64,000 bases of DNA, from NCBI GenBank assembly GCA_022578605.1, contig MU394087.1, forward strand, positions 186,001 through 250,000, given 5' to 3'. Origin of the DNA: Camillea tinctor (lineage: Eukaryota; Ascomycota; Sordariomycetes; Xylariales; Xylariaceae). Shown here in pieces: positions 34,700 through 47,228 of the stretch. A model generated the notes under the pieces. It was not told the DNA's origin and searched no databases. It saw only the letters and a list, made by a program, of their open reading frames with translations. How positions within the stretch are numbered: position 1 is the first letter of the stretch; each line of letters starts with the position of its first letter. The translations under genes were made by a program, and so were the position numbers.

Positions 34700-37600
34700 A
34701 CTCGTATTGTCACTCTCTTTTGCTCACCATATTCACTCTCACTCTCTTACCTTCATCTTGTTCATGCCCTTGTTATTATCCTTGTCTTCCTCATCATAAC
34801 AACAAGTACTACCTACATTACATACCTGGGTAGGCTTCCCTCGGGAAGTTCCAGGTCTCCAAGCGGCAGCACCCATAAGTAACAATAAATAACAACAACC
34901 TAAGGTTCGTCTGCCGGCTGTGTCAACCAACGAAAAAGGGTTGCACCGCATCGTGGTGCTGGTGGAAATCAAACTTCCGTTCTGCTTGCATCGCTCCACA
35001 CGTGTTCGACGACAGGTCAAAGCGTATCGTACCTTACATTAGCTTGCTGAATCCGTCCCGATATCTCCGGCCAGGTAGCTATTCAACCAGGGTAGGAGGG
35101 GGAAGAGAGGAGGGGAGAAGGGGGGTAAGGGGGGGGGTTGTCTAGTGTTGCTTAGTTGCTTAGAGATGGGACGATTCGAATCTTGCCCAAACCCTGTCTG
35201 CTGCATTATTCAACTTCCACACCGCCAGGTACGAAAGGAGACCAAGAACGGCTACCAGCAGCGACCCGCGTTATCCACCAAGTCTCCGACTGCATATGCA
35301 TCCTGCGTCCTGCGAGCTGCGACCTGATAAACCCGCCCGTTTTCTGTTCTCGCAGGAATGCATAAGAGCTTGCATTTACTAGTGTCCACCCAGCACAACC
35401 CTTGCTTGCTGTCTTTATCCAGATTGAGATGTCTAGCGTACCAGAAAGCAGGTATTCATATATTTCCGATAGCTATTCTAAGCCATCACCTCCTTTTTTT
35501 GGTTGTTCGTCGGCTTGGACCCCCCAAAGAAGCCTTCTAGATGCCATGCGAATAAACAAAAATGTCCGTTGTCATCTTCCTCCAACTCCATTTCTGGTCC
35601 CTTCCCCCCCCCTCCCCTCCCCTTCCTGTGGCCAGGATATTAGCCGTGGTCTTTTTTTTGTTTTATTTCTCTTTGGTCTCTCTTTTTACAGGCTTCCTAG
35701 ACCAAGACCGTGCTTGTTGTTTCTATTTCTCCAACTTAACATTGTATGGTCGATTTTTTTCCGCAAATAGATAATACTAGGTATTATATTCGCAACCTAT
35801 GAACCCCGCTAGCGTTTAAGACGGGTTCACGGTCCCGGACTTGTCGGCCGGCTCATCCGATATTCAGGTATGGACGTAGGTACATGTTATGGTGATCCAT
35901 AATACCAACCTTTTGGGACGACGATGCAGAGGGAAAAAGCGAATTCCGCAGCCCTCTAGGCCGTATTCAGGTAACCATCCCCATCCATATTTCCCTCTAT
36001 TATTGCTGCTACTTGGCCATCTCCATTCCTCTGTTCGCTATTAATCTTTTTTCGTATTATCATTGCACGTAAACAGCGGAGGTACACTAAGTGAAGGACC
36101 ACAATAAAAAAATGAATAGAAATATCTAACCTTCTTACACTAAAATCATTTCACCATCTCAATCAAAGCTCAGTCTACTATATGGCATGTGCATCAGTTA
36201 TAAAGCATATGCTGACGACGACAACGACCGGAAGCATCTGCCGTTTGCCAGCCACATCACAAGCCACACCATACGAGAGATAACTTACAACTCTGCAACT
36301 AACAGGTCAGCAAAATACACCACAAAAGATCCCGACGTACCTCGGTAGTGAGGATAAATTCTACCTACTCCGCACCTAGTTAGTGCTAGTTGACTAGAAA
36401 TTAGTTGAGGCTATTATGGAAGAGTGGTGATCAAATAAGGTAGCGTAGTATAGTGTATACCCTACAACATAAAATCCACGATAACATTAATAATTTGTAC
36501 ATGTATATGCCGATGAGGTCCTTTAATGCGGCTTAGGCCACCTGTTGGATATAGCTTTCCTATTGATCGTCGGAGATCTACCGCTCTACTACATATCAAC
36601 ATAATTCAGGTAACATTACTAATCTAGGTATTTATGTACTTACACTATAGGCCTCTATAGCTATCTACCCACATGTTGAATGACACTTTTCACGCACGGC
36701 GGTACGAGTGACATTAAACATGAAAAAAAAAAAGGAAATAAGACGCAGCAATACGGGTAGGTATATGAGTTATACCTCTCTTACATTTGTAGTCATATTA
36801 GTATTTGCCAATACGATATTTGTTGCTATAGTCATCTGGCGCAAGCGCAACAGCAAGAAGCTCCCTTCCCAACCTAGGTCATTATCATAATTCGTGTGGG
36901 GAGGCGAAGCTATCCAAGACACAAAGTCTTCACTTTTGGGTGAGGGAGCTTCAGCTATGCACGCTTGTTTCCCTCTTTAGCAATACGGGCTCAGGTCTAG
37001 ACCTAGACTTGGACTAGTAACATTCAGCTGAGCATGATGTCGGTGTTAGCCATGCAGATAATGTGCTCAATAGTCAACTCGCCGCTATAGCTTATATGTA
37101 AACAAGACAACCGCGTACCTGCTTTGTTAAGGTGATCCAATACTAGAGATTTACCTAGGTCAGTTGTCTGTCTGTTTACTTACTGACCTATGTTAGCTAT
37201 TTCATGTGACTTAGGCATATGCCTGCACTGCGGGAGTAAGTCTGAACTCTTCACATCTCTCTCATATCCCGTAGCACAATATTATGTATGATTCGTGTAA
37301 ACATGCCTTGCGCTCCCCTACCCTGTCCATAGACGCGTGCCCCGTATTCTCGACCTAACGCGGTGCATATCGTGGATGACATTAAAGTATACTTTACATT
37401 CCTCTCCTCTCCTTTCCTTTCTCTTCCCTTTCCCTTCTTTCACTATCCTACCGGCGGGCTGCCTCACCAGAGCCGAAATGCGCTCCCCATACCTATGAAT
37501 CATACGCAAGTAATAAACCATATAGGTCGAATTACAACGAACCCTCCACCGCATCCTTTCCCAAAACCGATATGACATCCTTGCAGGCCAGACTAGTGGC

Positions 37601-38120
37601 AGGTGAGTAACATAGTCATAAACCAATTCTAGACATGATGGCGTGACGCAGTAATCCCCATTAAAAAAAACGACCCCAACTGAGCTTTTTCTTTTCTTCT
37701 TTATCCTTTTTTTTCTCTATCTTTCTTTTTATTCTTATACACACGGTGCTTTAAGTGTAACCATACCTAGGGAACCTGACGATCAATTGCGAAAGCGACG
37801 CACACCCTCATCTTGGAGAAACCTGGGTTGGCTTATGTTTTTGCTGCTTTTACCTATACTTACACTAGTTAGGTACACTAACAACTATGTACCGTCACTG
37901 CAACACTACATAGCGGGTAGGTTACGTATTATATAAAGGGAGGGTATTAAAAAAAGAGAGGTAACCTACATGACGACAACTTACGACTTACACCATTAGA
38001 CGAAATTAATCAATTCTATTTAAGAGATTGATAAGATGAGAGTAACTTAGTATTTTGTATTCTGTTGTCTATGAAGTATTGTATTGTATTGTATTTTAGA
38101 AGTATCTCTCTTTACAATCT

Positions 38121-38140
38121 CACGTGACAAAAAGCACGTG
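38121..38140. promoter_or_regulatory. Paired CACGTG elements upstream of the MOSC gene
   Basis: Two palindromic CACGTG hexamers (38121-38126, itself within TCACGTGA, and 38135-38140) are 14 bp apart, about 610 bp upstream of the MOSC-protein start, followed directly by poly(T). CACGTG is the core site of bHLH factors such as Cbf1-like or SREBP-like proteins. Function here is inferred. Confidence 0.35.
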
Positions 38141-38145
38141 CGTTC

Positions 38146-38168
38146 TTTTTTTTTTTTTTTTTTTTTTT
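38146..38168. repeat. poly(T) tract, 23 nt
   Basis: An uninterrupted 23-T run beside the CACGTG pair, followed by more T-rich DNA to about 38181. Possibly a promoter poly(dA:dT) element. Confidence 0.85.
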
Positions 38169-38753
38169 CCTTTTTTTTCTCTTCTGTTTGTTAGTTAGCA
38201 TGTGTACCTAGTACCTACATTACCGTATCAACTCCTGTGTTTCTTAACGTTTCAGGCGTTTCACAAACACCAGAAAAACTGACGATATCGGGTTTTGCGA
38301 ATACCCTCTCATTTCCATTTCCAATTCCAATTCCATCTCAACCTTCCACTTTCTCTTAACACCTCCCAGATATTTCTTGTTTTCTACTCTATACTTCTGT
38401 ATAACTACAAGATTTATATATTCTCTTTTATCATTTTATTTCATTTTCGTTGCTTTATATCATTATCATTCCATTTACTTCTTATTCTTATTCACCCTTT
38501 TTTTATGAAAATTTTTTTTTTACCTAATTATTCAATAGATGGTCCCATATATGCTTGCCGGCCAAGCAGCTAATGAACTAACTACATAGGTAACTAGAGG
38601 GTATTTGAGGTATTTGTAATCAATCATCTCCTCTCTTCCCTACCTCCGTCTTGGACTCCGGACAGAGGTATTATATTGTTATATTGCCATCAACAGAGAG
38701 AGACCGGTGACCTCGGGGGGATGACCCAGAATTCCCACCAAGTAGCATCAGCC

Positions 38754-40557
38754 ATGGACCAAATTTCGCTAAACCATCTCAATCTGGACTTCAACTCCAT
38801 ATTTCTTCTCACCGTGACCATCTGCGCCTTCTTGATACCGGTCGTCGTGATCCTGCCCCCCATCCCTGTCCGCAAGAGTGATGCTCTGCTACAGACGCAC
38901 TCCAAGGCCGGCGTCGAGGGTGCCAAGAGCAACCTCCGCAACCAGTTCGACCCGTCCCATGCCCCACGTGACGGTCATCCGCCCACCGTTCACAGCCTCG
39001 TCATCTATCCCGTCAAGTCATGCCGTGGCATCGAGGTGACCAGGAGTAAGGTCCTGCCCGCCGGGCTCGAGTTTGACCGGCTATTCACGCTGGCCCAGCT
39101 CAAGAGCCCCTTTCCCGTCGCCGTCGATGCTTCCGACGAGGACAAGGGCCGCCATTCTTGGCACTTCGTTACTCAGCGGCAGTTCTCTCGCCTCGCTACC
39201 GTCCAGGTTGACCTCTGGCTGCCCGATGAGATGAAGTTGCGCAAGCAGTCCATGCGTACGCGCGAGGCCTTCTTGATCATGCGCTTCCCCTGGCGCGAGT
39301 CTGGTTGGCGCGGTGTCTTGTCCGTTCTTGCCGCTAAGCTGGGCCAGGGCCTTGCTGCGCAGCCTGAGAAGGAAATCTTTCTGCCCGTCGACTTCCCCTC
39401 CGAGGCTGAGATCGCGGAGAAAGGCTACACCTACGACGACGTGACTATCTGGAAGGACACCGTGCGCGCCCTCAACATGGGCAAGGAGCTGCCCGAGGAG
39501 TTGGGTCGGTACCTGGGTGTCAGTAACAAGCTGTCATTATTCAGGATTGACCCGGCCGCGCTGCGGGAGGTCTACCGATGCGCCCCTCGTAAGGAGACTG
39601 CTGGATACCAGCCTGTCACAGGGTTCCAGGATGCAGTATGTACATGGTCATGCCTCTTTCCCTTTTCCCGCCCTTCCCCTTTTCTTTCCTTTGCAGGATG
39701 CAAAACACCATGGCCTAGTCTAGCCTTGTCACAGACAGACAACCTTTCCGCATTGCTGATGTAAAATCCCATAATAGTACCCCCTGCATTTGATCAACCT
39801 CAGCAGCATGCAGAAATTCAGCGCCGACGTGCCAAAGGATGAGGACATGAAGGAACTCAACGTGCTCAGGTTCCGCGCTAACATGATACGTAAGTATAGC
39901 TTATGAAACTTCCTAACTGCCTACCTCTCTTCTTGTCCTGTCTTATTCCCCACTTTTGCTAACACGATGGTGACCCGGCAGTCTCCGGCGCCCCTGCCTA
40001 CGAGGAGGAGACGTGGAAACGGATCCGGCTTAGGCCGGGCAGCTCGCGTCTGTACAATGACGCCGCGTTCCACGTCTCGTGCAGAACTGTGAGGTAAGGT
40101 TTCAATAAGTGCACGACATTATGCTTATCATTTTCTCTTCTGAGTTAGACAACTAAGGCCTATTCCTTCCTTCTCACTTTCACCATTGTTATCATCCCCT
40201 TTTTTCACTCTCAACAACGTCTCCTTACTGTAGATACCAACCGTAACTTCATCATCACCCCCACAGCCTCATTAAAGGGGGATAAATCAGATGTCAACTG
40301 ACAACCATGCTTGTACTAGGTGCAAGATGCCCAACGTCGACCCCGTCAGCGGGTTCCGACACGCGTCGGAGCCGGATAAGTCACTCCGGACGTACCGGGC
40401 CGTCGATGAAGGGGCACCACGCCTGGGATGCCTGGGCATGCAGCTCACGCCGCTGTTCGATCCTAGCCTAGGCGAGGACGACCGGGAAAGTTGGATTGCG
40501 GTAGGCATGACGGTCGATGTGGAGGAGAGGGGCGAGCACGTCTACATGAAGCAATGA
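38754..40557 (+). CDS. Membrane-anchored MOSC-domain (mARC-like) molybdenum-cofactor protein
   Basis: Four exons (38754..39635, 39778..39889, 39982..40093, 40320..40557) join in phase to 447 aa. The start at 38754 has the context GCCATGG and precedes a signal anchor (about 15-40, FLLTVTICAFLIPVVVILPP); the frame is open upstream to 38676 but only adds polar residues. An N-terminal MOSC beta-barrel domain follows (VHSLVIYPVKSCRGIEV, FVTQRQFSRLATV), then the MOSC domain (PLHLINLSSMQ, FRANMILSGAPAYEE). It carries the Mo-binding Cys at 370 in RCKMPNVDPVSGFR, matching the RC..xxVDP motif of mitochondrial amidoxime-reducing component. By family it would reduce N-hydroxylated substrates with cytochrome b5 and its reductase, probably on the mitochondrial outer membrane or ER. 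The substrate is unknown. Confidence 0.9.
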
Positions 40558-43391
40558 TTGGATACCAAAAATGAAAAGAAAGGGAAAAAGAAAGGGACGT
40601 TTTCGAAAATACCGGGCAAGGGTGAGGGTAAGGGTAAAAGAAGGTAAGGGGGCTTGAGGAGAGATACATGAGGAGACGTGGGGAATGGGAAGGATCTTGT
40701 ATTAAACTATAGGTACCTATCTCATTACAAAATATGTATGTTATATATATAGTTATATATATAGAAAGAGAAGTACATATATATGTATGTCAATATAGAT
40801 AGGGAGTTCTATGTAACGTGTGTTTGTTGTTATAATTACTCTTATTATGGCGATTGTTATTATTACCCCGTATAAGGCACGAACGACTACTTATTAGCTT
40901 GAGATATGCAAAATACATAGATACCTCACCTATCTACTTACGAAAGATGACTTATTTTGACATTTCTAAACGGATACCGGGTAAGCACCCGGGTCCCTTG
41001 TCCTCGATTAAAAAAAAAAGAGAGAGAAAGAGAGAAATAAACTGTGCTAGCTAGTAAACAGAGCGGGCAACGAAAATGTTACTATAGGATAGGCGTGATA
41101 TAGGGCATGGGGTGGTATCCGTTTCGGCAGTTTTTGCCCTTATCCACCTGCGCCTAGCCCACATCCCGAGCAAAACAATATTATAACGGACGGGGCTGGC
41201 CCTATATGTCGAAACACATAATCCCCATTCGGGGAGAATAGATATACCTGAAAGGTAATGACTAGACCGGGGCTAGAGAAGTAAGCTATGGTAGGTTACC
41301 TATCTGAGAATGTACACACATATATTTCGGGTCCTGCTCCGAGGGAGGGTGGTGAGAGAGAGGCTGGGGGGAAGGAAAGGAGGATTTCGTTTCGTTGTAT
41401 TGTATACATCTAGTGTATCTCCCTTGGCCCCCCCTCTCCTCCCCCTTCCCTACTAAGAATCCACACACGCTAAATAAGCACAAATCCCACAATACATATA
41501 CACACGGACGATGTTCGTGTACTATGTATGATGTGAGTGCGTAAGTGAGCAAAACCAAACCGGAGAATAATAAGACGAGATTTGAGACGAGATGAACGAA
41601 CGAGCGGATATCGCCCCCCTCCCCCCTTCCCCTTCCCTGTCAGCCCCCCCATCTTCTCACCCACCGTCCCTCCCCTCCTCCCCAAAATTTACACTATTGA
41701 TGATAAAAAGGAAAGCTCTCTAAGCCAATCAAAAACGTCACTGCGTCCTTACTTCCACCGTAAGGAAATTTAAAGAGAGAAAAAGGCCGAAGGAAATACA
41801 TAGGTTCGTGATGCTAAAATACGACGTTGCAAGGGGGGGAAGATATTACTACCTAGTAAGTAGAGGCAAAGTAAGTACGTATCTAGGATATCCATCTAGG
41901 TAGTGGTACCTAGATAGACACGAGGAGTAACGGCAATGACGAGAAAAAAACGGGAAAGGAAAACTTCACCTACCTAGCTACCTAGCTACTTACACCCACT
42001 ACACTACATGCCTCACTAAAAAGAAGGGGGTAGAAACGGAATCCGAAAAGAATGCGTTATAGCACAACCTACCCCAGCCCTTAGTACCGAACAATCAGAA
42101 ACATGCCCCCATTATCATTCATCGTTCATCATCCACCATGACATGTAGGTACCTAAGTAACCAGTAACCATCACCACCACCATCATTTTTCATTATCACG
42201 CTTCCTTACCAAAGAACCGATGTGACTCTCTCTGTCCGCCCATCTCCCCTTCCCTACACACCGACTTTAGTTTATTAGAGCAGCCGCAGGAGGAGGAAGG
42301 GGGGGGGGGAGAGGGGGGAGGCGTAACTTTTCTTTTCTTGTCGTTTCTTTTTTTATTTATCTATTTAATTATCTCGTATCATGTTGTCTCACGCAACATA
42401 CGTAACTTACATAACCTATATACATACTGTATGACACATGGCCTACCCAAGCCATGCTATGTATGTATGTAGGTACCTACTTGCCTAAGCCATGTATCTA
42501 CGTACCTTACCTGAGGTCATACCTTCAGACGCCTCCATAGCCTACCCACCTAAGCTGGCTTGAGTAATTAGGGGGTTTAGGCCTAAGCATTAAGGGTGAT
42601 GGAAGTCCCTACGAGAACCAAGCCAACCCGACATGAACCCTAAGCTCGGCATAGGTAGTACCTACCATACGAAGTCAAATACGGGAAGAGGGGGAGTTAG
42701 TTCAGTTTGTGTTTTGCCAAAGTTTCTTTTTTTAAATTTTTGTCTTTAGTAACAGCATCTAGATGGTCCCTTATTCTCTTTCCCGGAAACCCGTTATCCA
42801 CCTCTCTCTATCTCGCCTCTTAGGACCAATTTTTTTTGCCATAATCACCTCGACTTGGCTTTGATCCCTTCATTTCGTGAATTCCGTCTTGTCTTCATAT
42901 TCCTAAACCCCCCTCCCCACCCCCTATTCTATCACCATCACCCTTCTCTATCCTTCCTCCCCTTTCCTAATCTCATCCCATCTGTTCGATTTGTCTATTG
43001 TTGTGTCCCCTATTTTGAAGACAAGGCAATCATATTGCAAAAAGGGGGAAAGAGAGAAAAAGGGAAAGGGAATATGTAACATCAATACGCATATTCTCAT
43101 TAAACACAAAAAAAAAAACCCCGAACAAGAAAAATAAAACCCAGGCTCCCATCCTACGCATACACATAGAACATGGGCATACATTGATCATGAACTCATT
43201 TCCATCACTTATCGACGAAGGTAGGTATCTCCCCCAGGTGTATACATGAAACACAAGTATCTAGGTAGACAGCAAACAGAAACCCAAACCCCGGGTTCCT
43301 CGCAAGTGACCCTATCTCCCAAAATAAACAAGGCGAGAAAAGCCAACAGACGACAAAGGTCTATCCGTATATAAGACAAGGCATCGATCAA
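40558..43391. other. Convergent intergenic region, MOSC gene / smc2
   Basis: 2.8 kb between two gene 3' ends. AT-rich, with TATA-type repeats near 40743-40790, purine and pyrimidine tracts (e.g. 41430-41460, 41617-41690, 42290-42325), and TACCTA/TAGGTA motifs at 41878-41915 and 42465-42540. No gene is supported. Confidence 0.6.
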
Positions 43392-46300
43392 TTACTTGAA
43401 GTCCGCCGCGGTGAGCGCCTGGACCATACTCGTGCCCTCCGAGAAGCGGGTGCGGAAGATGCGGTTCGCGTTCTGGAACATGCCATCTTTGAGGGAGACG
43501 ACGATGAACTGGGAGCCCTTGAAGCGGGTCTTGATGAGGCGGCCGATGTTCTGCGTGTGCGACAGGTCCAGCGCGGCGTCCACCTCGTCCAGGATGTACA
43601 TGGGCGCCGGCTTGAACTGCAGCAGCGCCATGATGAGCGACAGGGCCACGAGCGACCTATATTCCCGTAATGATTAGTTGCCAAAGATTCTCAGATAGGC
43701 ATATAGGCAGTAGTAGACGCGAAGGAGAAGAAAAAAAAAAATAAAGAACTGGGCAAATATAACAAAAAAAACATGACATGACATACCGTTGCCCACCACT
43801 CAGCTCCGTCAAGCTCTGCTTCCACACCTTGCCCAAGCAGACCTTCACCTCGAGACCCTCGTTGATGGTCTTGCCCTCGGGGGGATCCAGCTTAGCGAAG
43901 GAGCCGCCGGGCAGGAGCTCGGAGAAGATGTTTCCGAAGTCGCCGTTGACCTTCTCCCAGGTCTGCAGCAGGGCCTTCTTCTTGTAGTCGTCGAGGCTGA
44001 GGATGGTCTCCTCGATCTTGCGCTTGTCGCGTATGACCGTCTTCATCATGTGCTTGAGCCCCACCTCCTTCTTCTCCACGCTGTCGATCATGTTCATCAC
44101 CTTGGGGTTGATCTTCTTCTTCATGCCCTGGAACCGGTCCGTCAGGTTCTTCAGCGTCGACTTGCACTCCGCGATGTTCTGCCCCTTGAAGTCGTACGGC
44201 GTCCCCGTCCGCCCGAAGTTGTCCTTCTCGTCCGCGATCCACTCGTACTCCTTCTCCATCTGCGCCACCGTCTGCACCGCCGTCTGCTGCTCCTTGTTGA
44301 ACTTGTCGACCTGATGGCCGAGCTTCTGCATTTCGAGGCCTTCTTCGGTGATCCGGCTGTTTTTGGACCGAATAGCATCCTCCAGGGCGTGTAACTCATC
44401 GTCAAACCCTGTGAGCTTGGCGCGCTCATCATCGAGCTCGGCTTGAGCGACATCATGGGATTCTTGGGCTACAGACTGCTTCTTCACCAGATCCTCGATT
44501 TCCTGCTGTTGTGACTTGATCGCCAGCTCCACTTCCTGGAGCTGTTCTTTGGCGGCAACGAGGTCACCCGAAACTTGCTCGGAGTCTAGTTGTGCACTCT
44601 GAAGCTCTTTCTGGAGGGACTTGACGGTACCCGAGTTCTTAGCTAGCGTTGCTCGGAGCTTGTCCAGAGACGTCTGAAGTTCGACAAGTTTGGAATCCTT
44701 GTTATTCTCGAAATCCTTTATATCCTTTTCTATCCTCTTGACGTCCGCACTAGCTTCGGTTTGCCGTTTCTTAGCTTCTACGCTATCATTTTTCAGCTGA
44801 GCGATGCTCTCTTTCATGTTCTCAACTTCTTGTATGATGGAAGAAGACGAGTTTCCGCTAATTTGCTCTTCTGCAAGCTTAATTTCATGTGTCTTGAGGT
44901 CAAGCTCTTGTTTTATGTTACGAGCCTGGTCTAATTTTGATTTCTCTCGTGCGATCTGAGACCGAAGATCCAGTAGGGAGCTCTTAGACTCTTTAATTTG
45001 ACGGTTGAGTTCGTTCAACTTTTGTAGTGTGACGAGCACGCCACTCGATTTTGGCGCGCTACCGCCGGATAGGGTACCTGAGGGATCGTATGAATCACCC
45101 TCATATGTAATGCTTCTCATCCGAACATTCGGGTCAAAGGCAACCCTCTTAGCGCTCTCACCATCTTGGCAGACAAGTGTGTTGCCAAAGACGTATTCTA
45201 TAGCCGCAGAAACCTCGTCTTCGTAACGGACGAGTGACAGCGCTAGATCGACCTTGCCCGGCGCGATCTTCTGCGCGGTTTTTATCGTCTCGGCGGCGGC
45301 CTTAACCGGTGAGATCTTATTCAACGGAATGATGGTGACTCGCTTCCGTAATCTACCTCCTTCAAGAAGCTGGGTACCTGTGACCGTACTATCGACAACA
45401 ACGTTATAGAGGCGACCACCGGCACATATCTCCAAGGCTGTACCGGCTTTGATATCCTCCTTATTTACGGTAAAGAGTTGGGCAACCAACCCCTTGACCT
45501 TTGAACCGTCAAAGTTCGGGGTCAGTTCGCGATAGTCGAAGTCGATATTGCCCACTTTCCGCTCGAGAGCATCAGCCTCCTGCCGCAAGCTGCGAATTGA
45601 CTGTTCTAGTGCTGACTCCTGTTTGTATAACTCTTCTTCCTGCCCGGGTTCAAAGCCAAGCTTGGCCAGCTGGGCTGAAAGCTTCTGTGACTGGGCTTTG
45701 AGACCCTCTAAATCCTTCAAGAGACCGGCGTTCTGTTCCTTGGCCTTCTTCGCCCGAGGCTCCTCTTCTTTGATGCGCTTCTCAAGATGGGCGATTTTGA
45801 CCTTGGCCTGTTCCTGTTCGGTCGCAGCGGTAGCTACGCGGTTCCGGGCGTCTTGTAATTGGCCTTGGTAACCGCTTTCTTGTCCTTCCTTGGATGCCAC
45901 ACCGGTTTGCAGCGTTTGTAGGAGTTCTTCTTTGGACTCTGCCTCTTGATTCTGCTTCTCATTTTCCTCCTTAGCCGCGTCGTATTTAGCTTTGATCTTT
46001 TCTAGAGCCTTCGTCTTTTCTTTCAAGGTTGCCTCTAACTCAGCTACATTCTTCTGGACTGCCGTCTTCTTTTCCTCTTCCTCCGCCTTACTGGACTTCT
46101 TTAAGTCTATGACAGTGGCAAGCCGTACAATCTCATTGGACTGCTTCTTGACTTGGTCTTCCAATGCCTGAGCTTTTCCTCCCTTTTTAAGTTCCTTGTC
46201 TCGCTGTGCTTTGACTCGCTTTACGTCTTCCTCGAGATGGGAGATTTCACTCTTGAGCTTGGCTGCGGACTCCTCGAGGTCCTTCTGTCTCTGCTTCTTG

Positions 46301-47228
46301 CTCTCGAGGTCTGTCGCAGACTGCTCCAACCGCTCCTGGTATTTGACATAGTCGTGCGCAACCACTACTCTTGTTAACCGCTCGAGGTCATTCTGTGTCT
46401 GTTGGAAATCGAGGAAGGCCCGCTTCTCTGTCCGTAGTTTTTCTAGCTTGGGTTCAATTTCGTCTCGCAAGAGTTCGGTGATCTCCTGCAGCTTCATTTC
46501 CTTCTTGGCCATGGTTTTTATGGCCTTGTCTCTCCGGTCCTCGAACATCCTCGTACCGGCCGCTTCCTCAATCATGGCTAGAATCTCGACAGCCTTCATA
46601 TTCAGAACTTTGGTAATTCGACCTTGCATAATCAGGAAGTTGGGGTTGTTGATGTTGAGCTGGACAGACTGGAAGAGGTTCTGGACGGTTTGTTGCTGGG
46701 CTCGGTGACCATTGATCAGGTATTTGGAGGTGCCTCCAAGCACGATCTGCCTGGTAACGCTGATGGTGCCATATTCTTCGAAACCGATCGGTGACTTGGT
46801 CTTGTCCTTGTTGTCGAAGACGATGGTGACGCTAGCCTTAGTGACGCCGGCTTGACCACGCTTGTAAATCAGATCCTAGGAGTAGCGGTCAGCATCAATC
46901 ACGTCACCGGATCTGGTATTCTGGTGGTCCATACCTGTAAGTTCTGCGCTCTGACGGTTGTCATGTTGGTAATACCCAGAACGAAGCAGATGGCATCGAG
47001 AATGTTGGATTTACCACTACCGTTCAGACCGGTAATGGAGTTGAAGCTCTCGTCCCTATGCGACATCAGTTCCCGCCGTGCGCCGAACATAGCAGCCATT
47101 GTTTACGTACCATCCCGAGATGACCGTCCGCACCGCATAGGATTTAAACCCCTAGAATAGGTTAGTATCGTGGGATTGGAGAGGGGGAAACGAGTTCATA
47201 CGTCTATAATCACCTCGGTGACCCTCAT
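43392..47228 (-). CDS. smc2: Condensin subunit SMC2
   Basis: Five exons (47228..47202, 47151..47111, 47055..46935, 46875..43787, 43656..43392) join in phase to 1180 aa, the usual SMC2 length. The first three exons are very short. Motifs: the N-terminal [15 protein letters not shown], Walker [10 protein letters not shown] (32-40), the family-typical [13 protein letters not shown] and YKRGQAG, two long coiled coils around a hinge (about 500-680), the ABC signature LSGGQR (1088-1093), and Walker [12 protein letters not shown] (1113-1123). SMC2 pairs with SMC4 in condensin, whose ATP-driven loop extrusion compacts mitotic chromosomes. The last intron (130 nt) lies right after the signature motif. 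An ACGCGT box lies 86 bp upstream of the ATG, as near INCENP. The upstream ATG-like frame at 47099 is intronic. Confidence 0.97.

Larger units (their letters stand above)
29161..38753. other. 9.6 kb gene desert
   Basis: The longest stretch without a supported gene. From about 29200 to 32150 base composition is moderate with short, broken frames, which could be old degraded coding or transposon DNA, but I could match nothing. From about 32500 it is AT-rich with homopolymers, a (CT)17 at 34665, TACCTA/TAGGTA motifs, a 23-nt poly(T) at 38146 and a CACGTG pair at 38121. A 60-codon frame with one hydrophobic segment (36708-36890) lacks any other support. No tRNA or rRNA was recognised. Confidence 0.55.

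Noticed and set aside
36708..36890. 60-codon frame with a hydrophobic segment in the gene desert
   Set aside because: Short and AT-rich with no family similarity; hydrophobic frames are common in AT-rich DNA.
39698..39764. Acceptor TTTGCAG at 39697 for MOSC intron 1
   Set aside because: It leads within about 65 bases to a stop and lacks family sequence. The acceptor ATAATAG ending 39777 continues directly into YPLHLINLSS in frame.
43789..44394. 201-codon plus-strand frame over smc2
   Set aside because: Leu/His/Arg-rich shadow of the smc2 coiled-coil coding sequence; no independent features.
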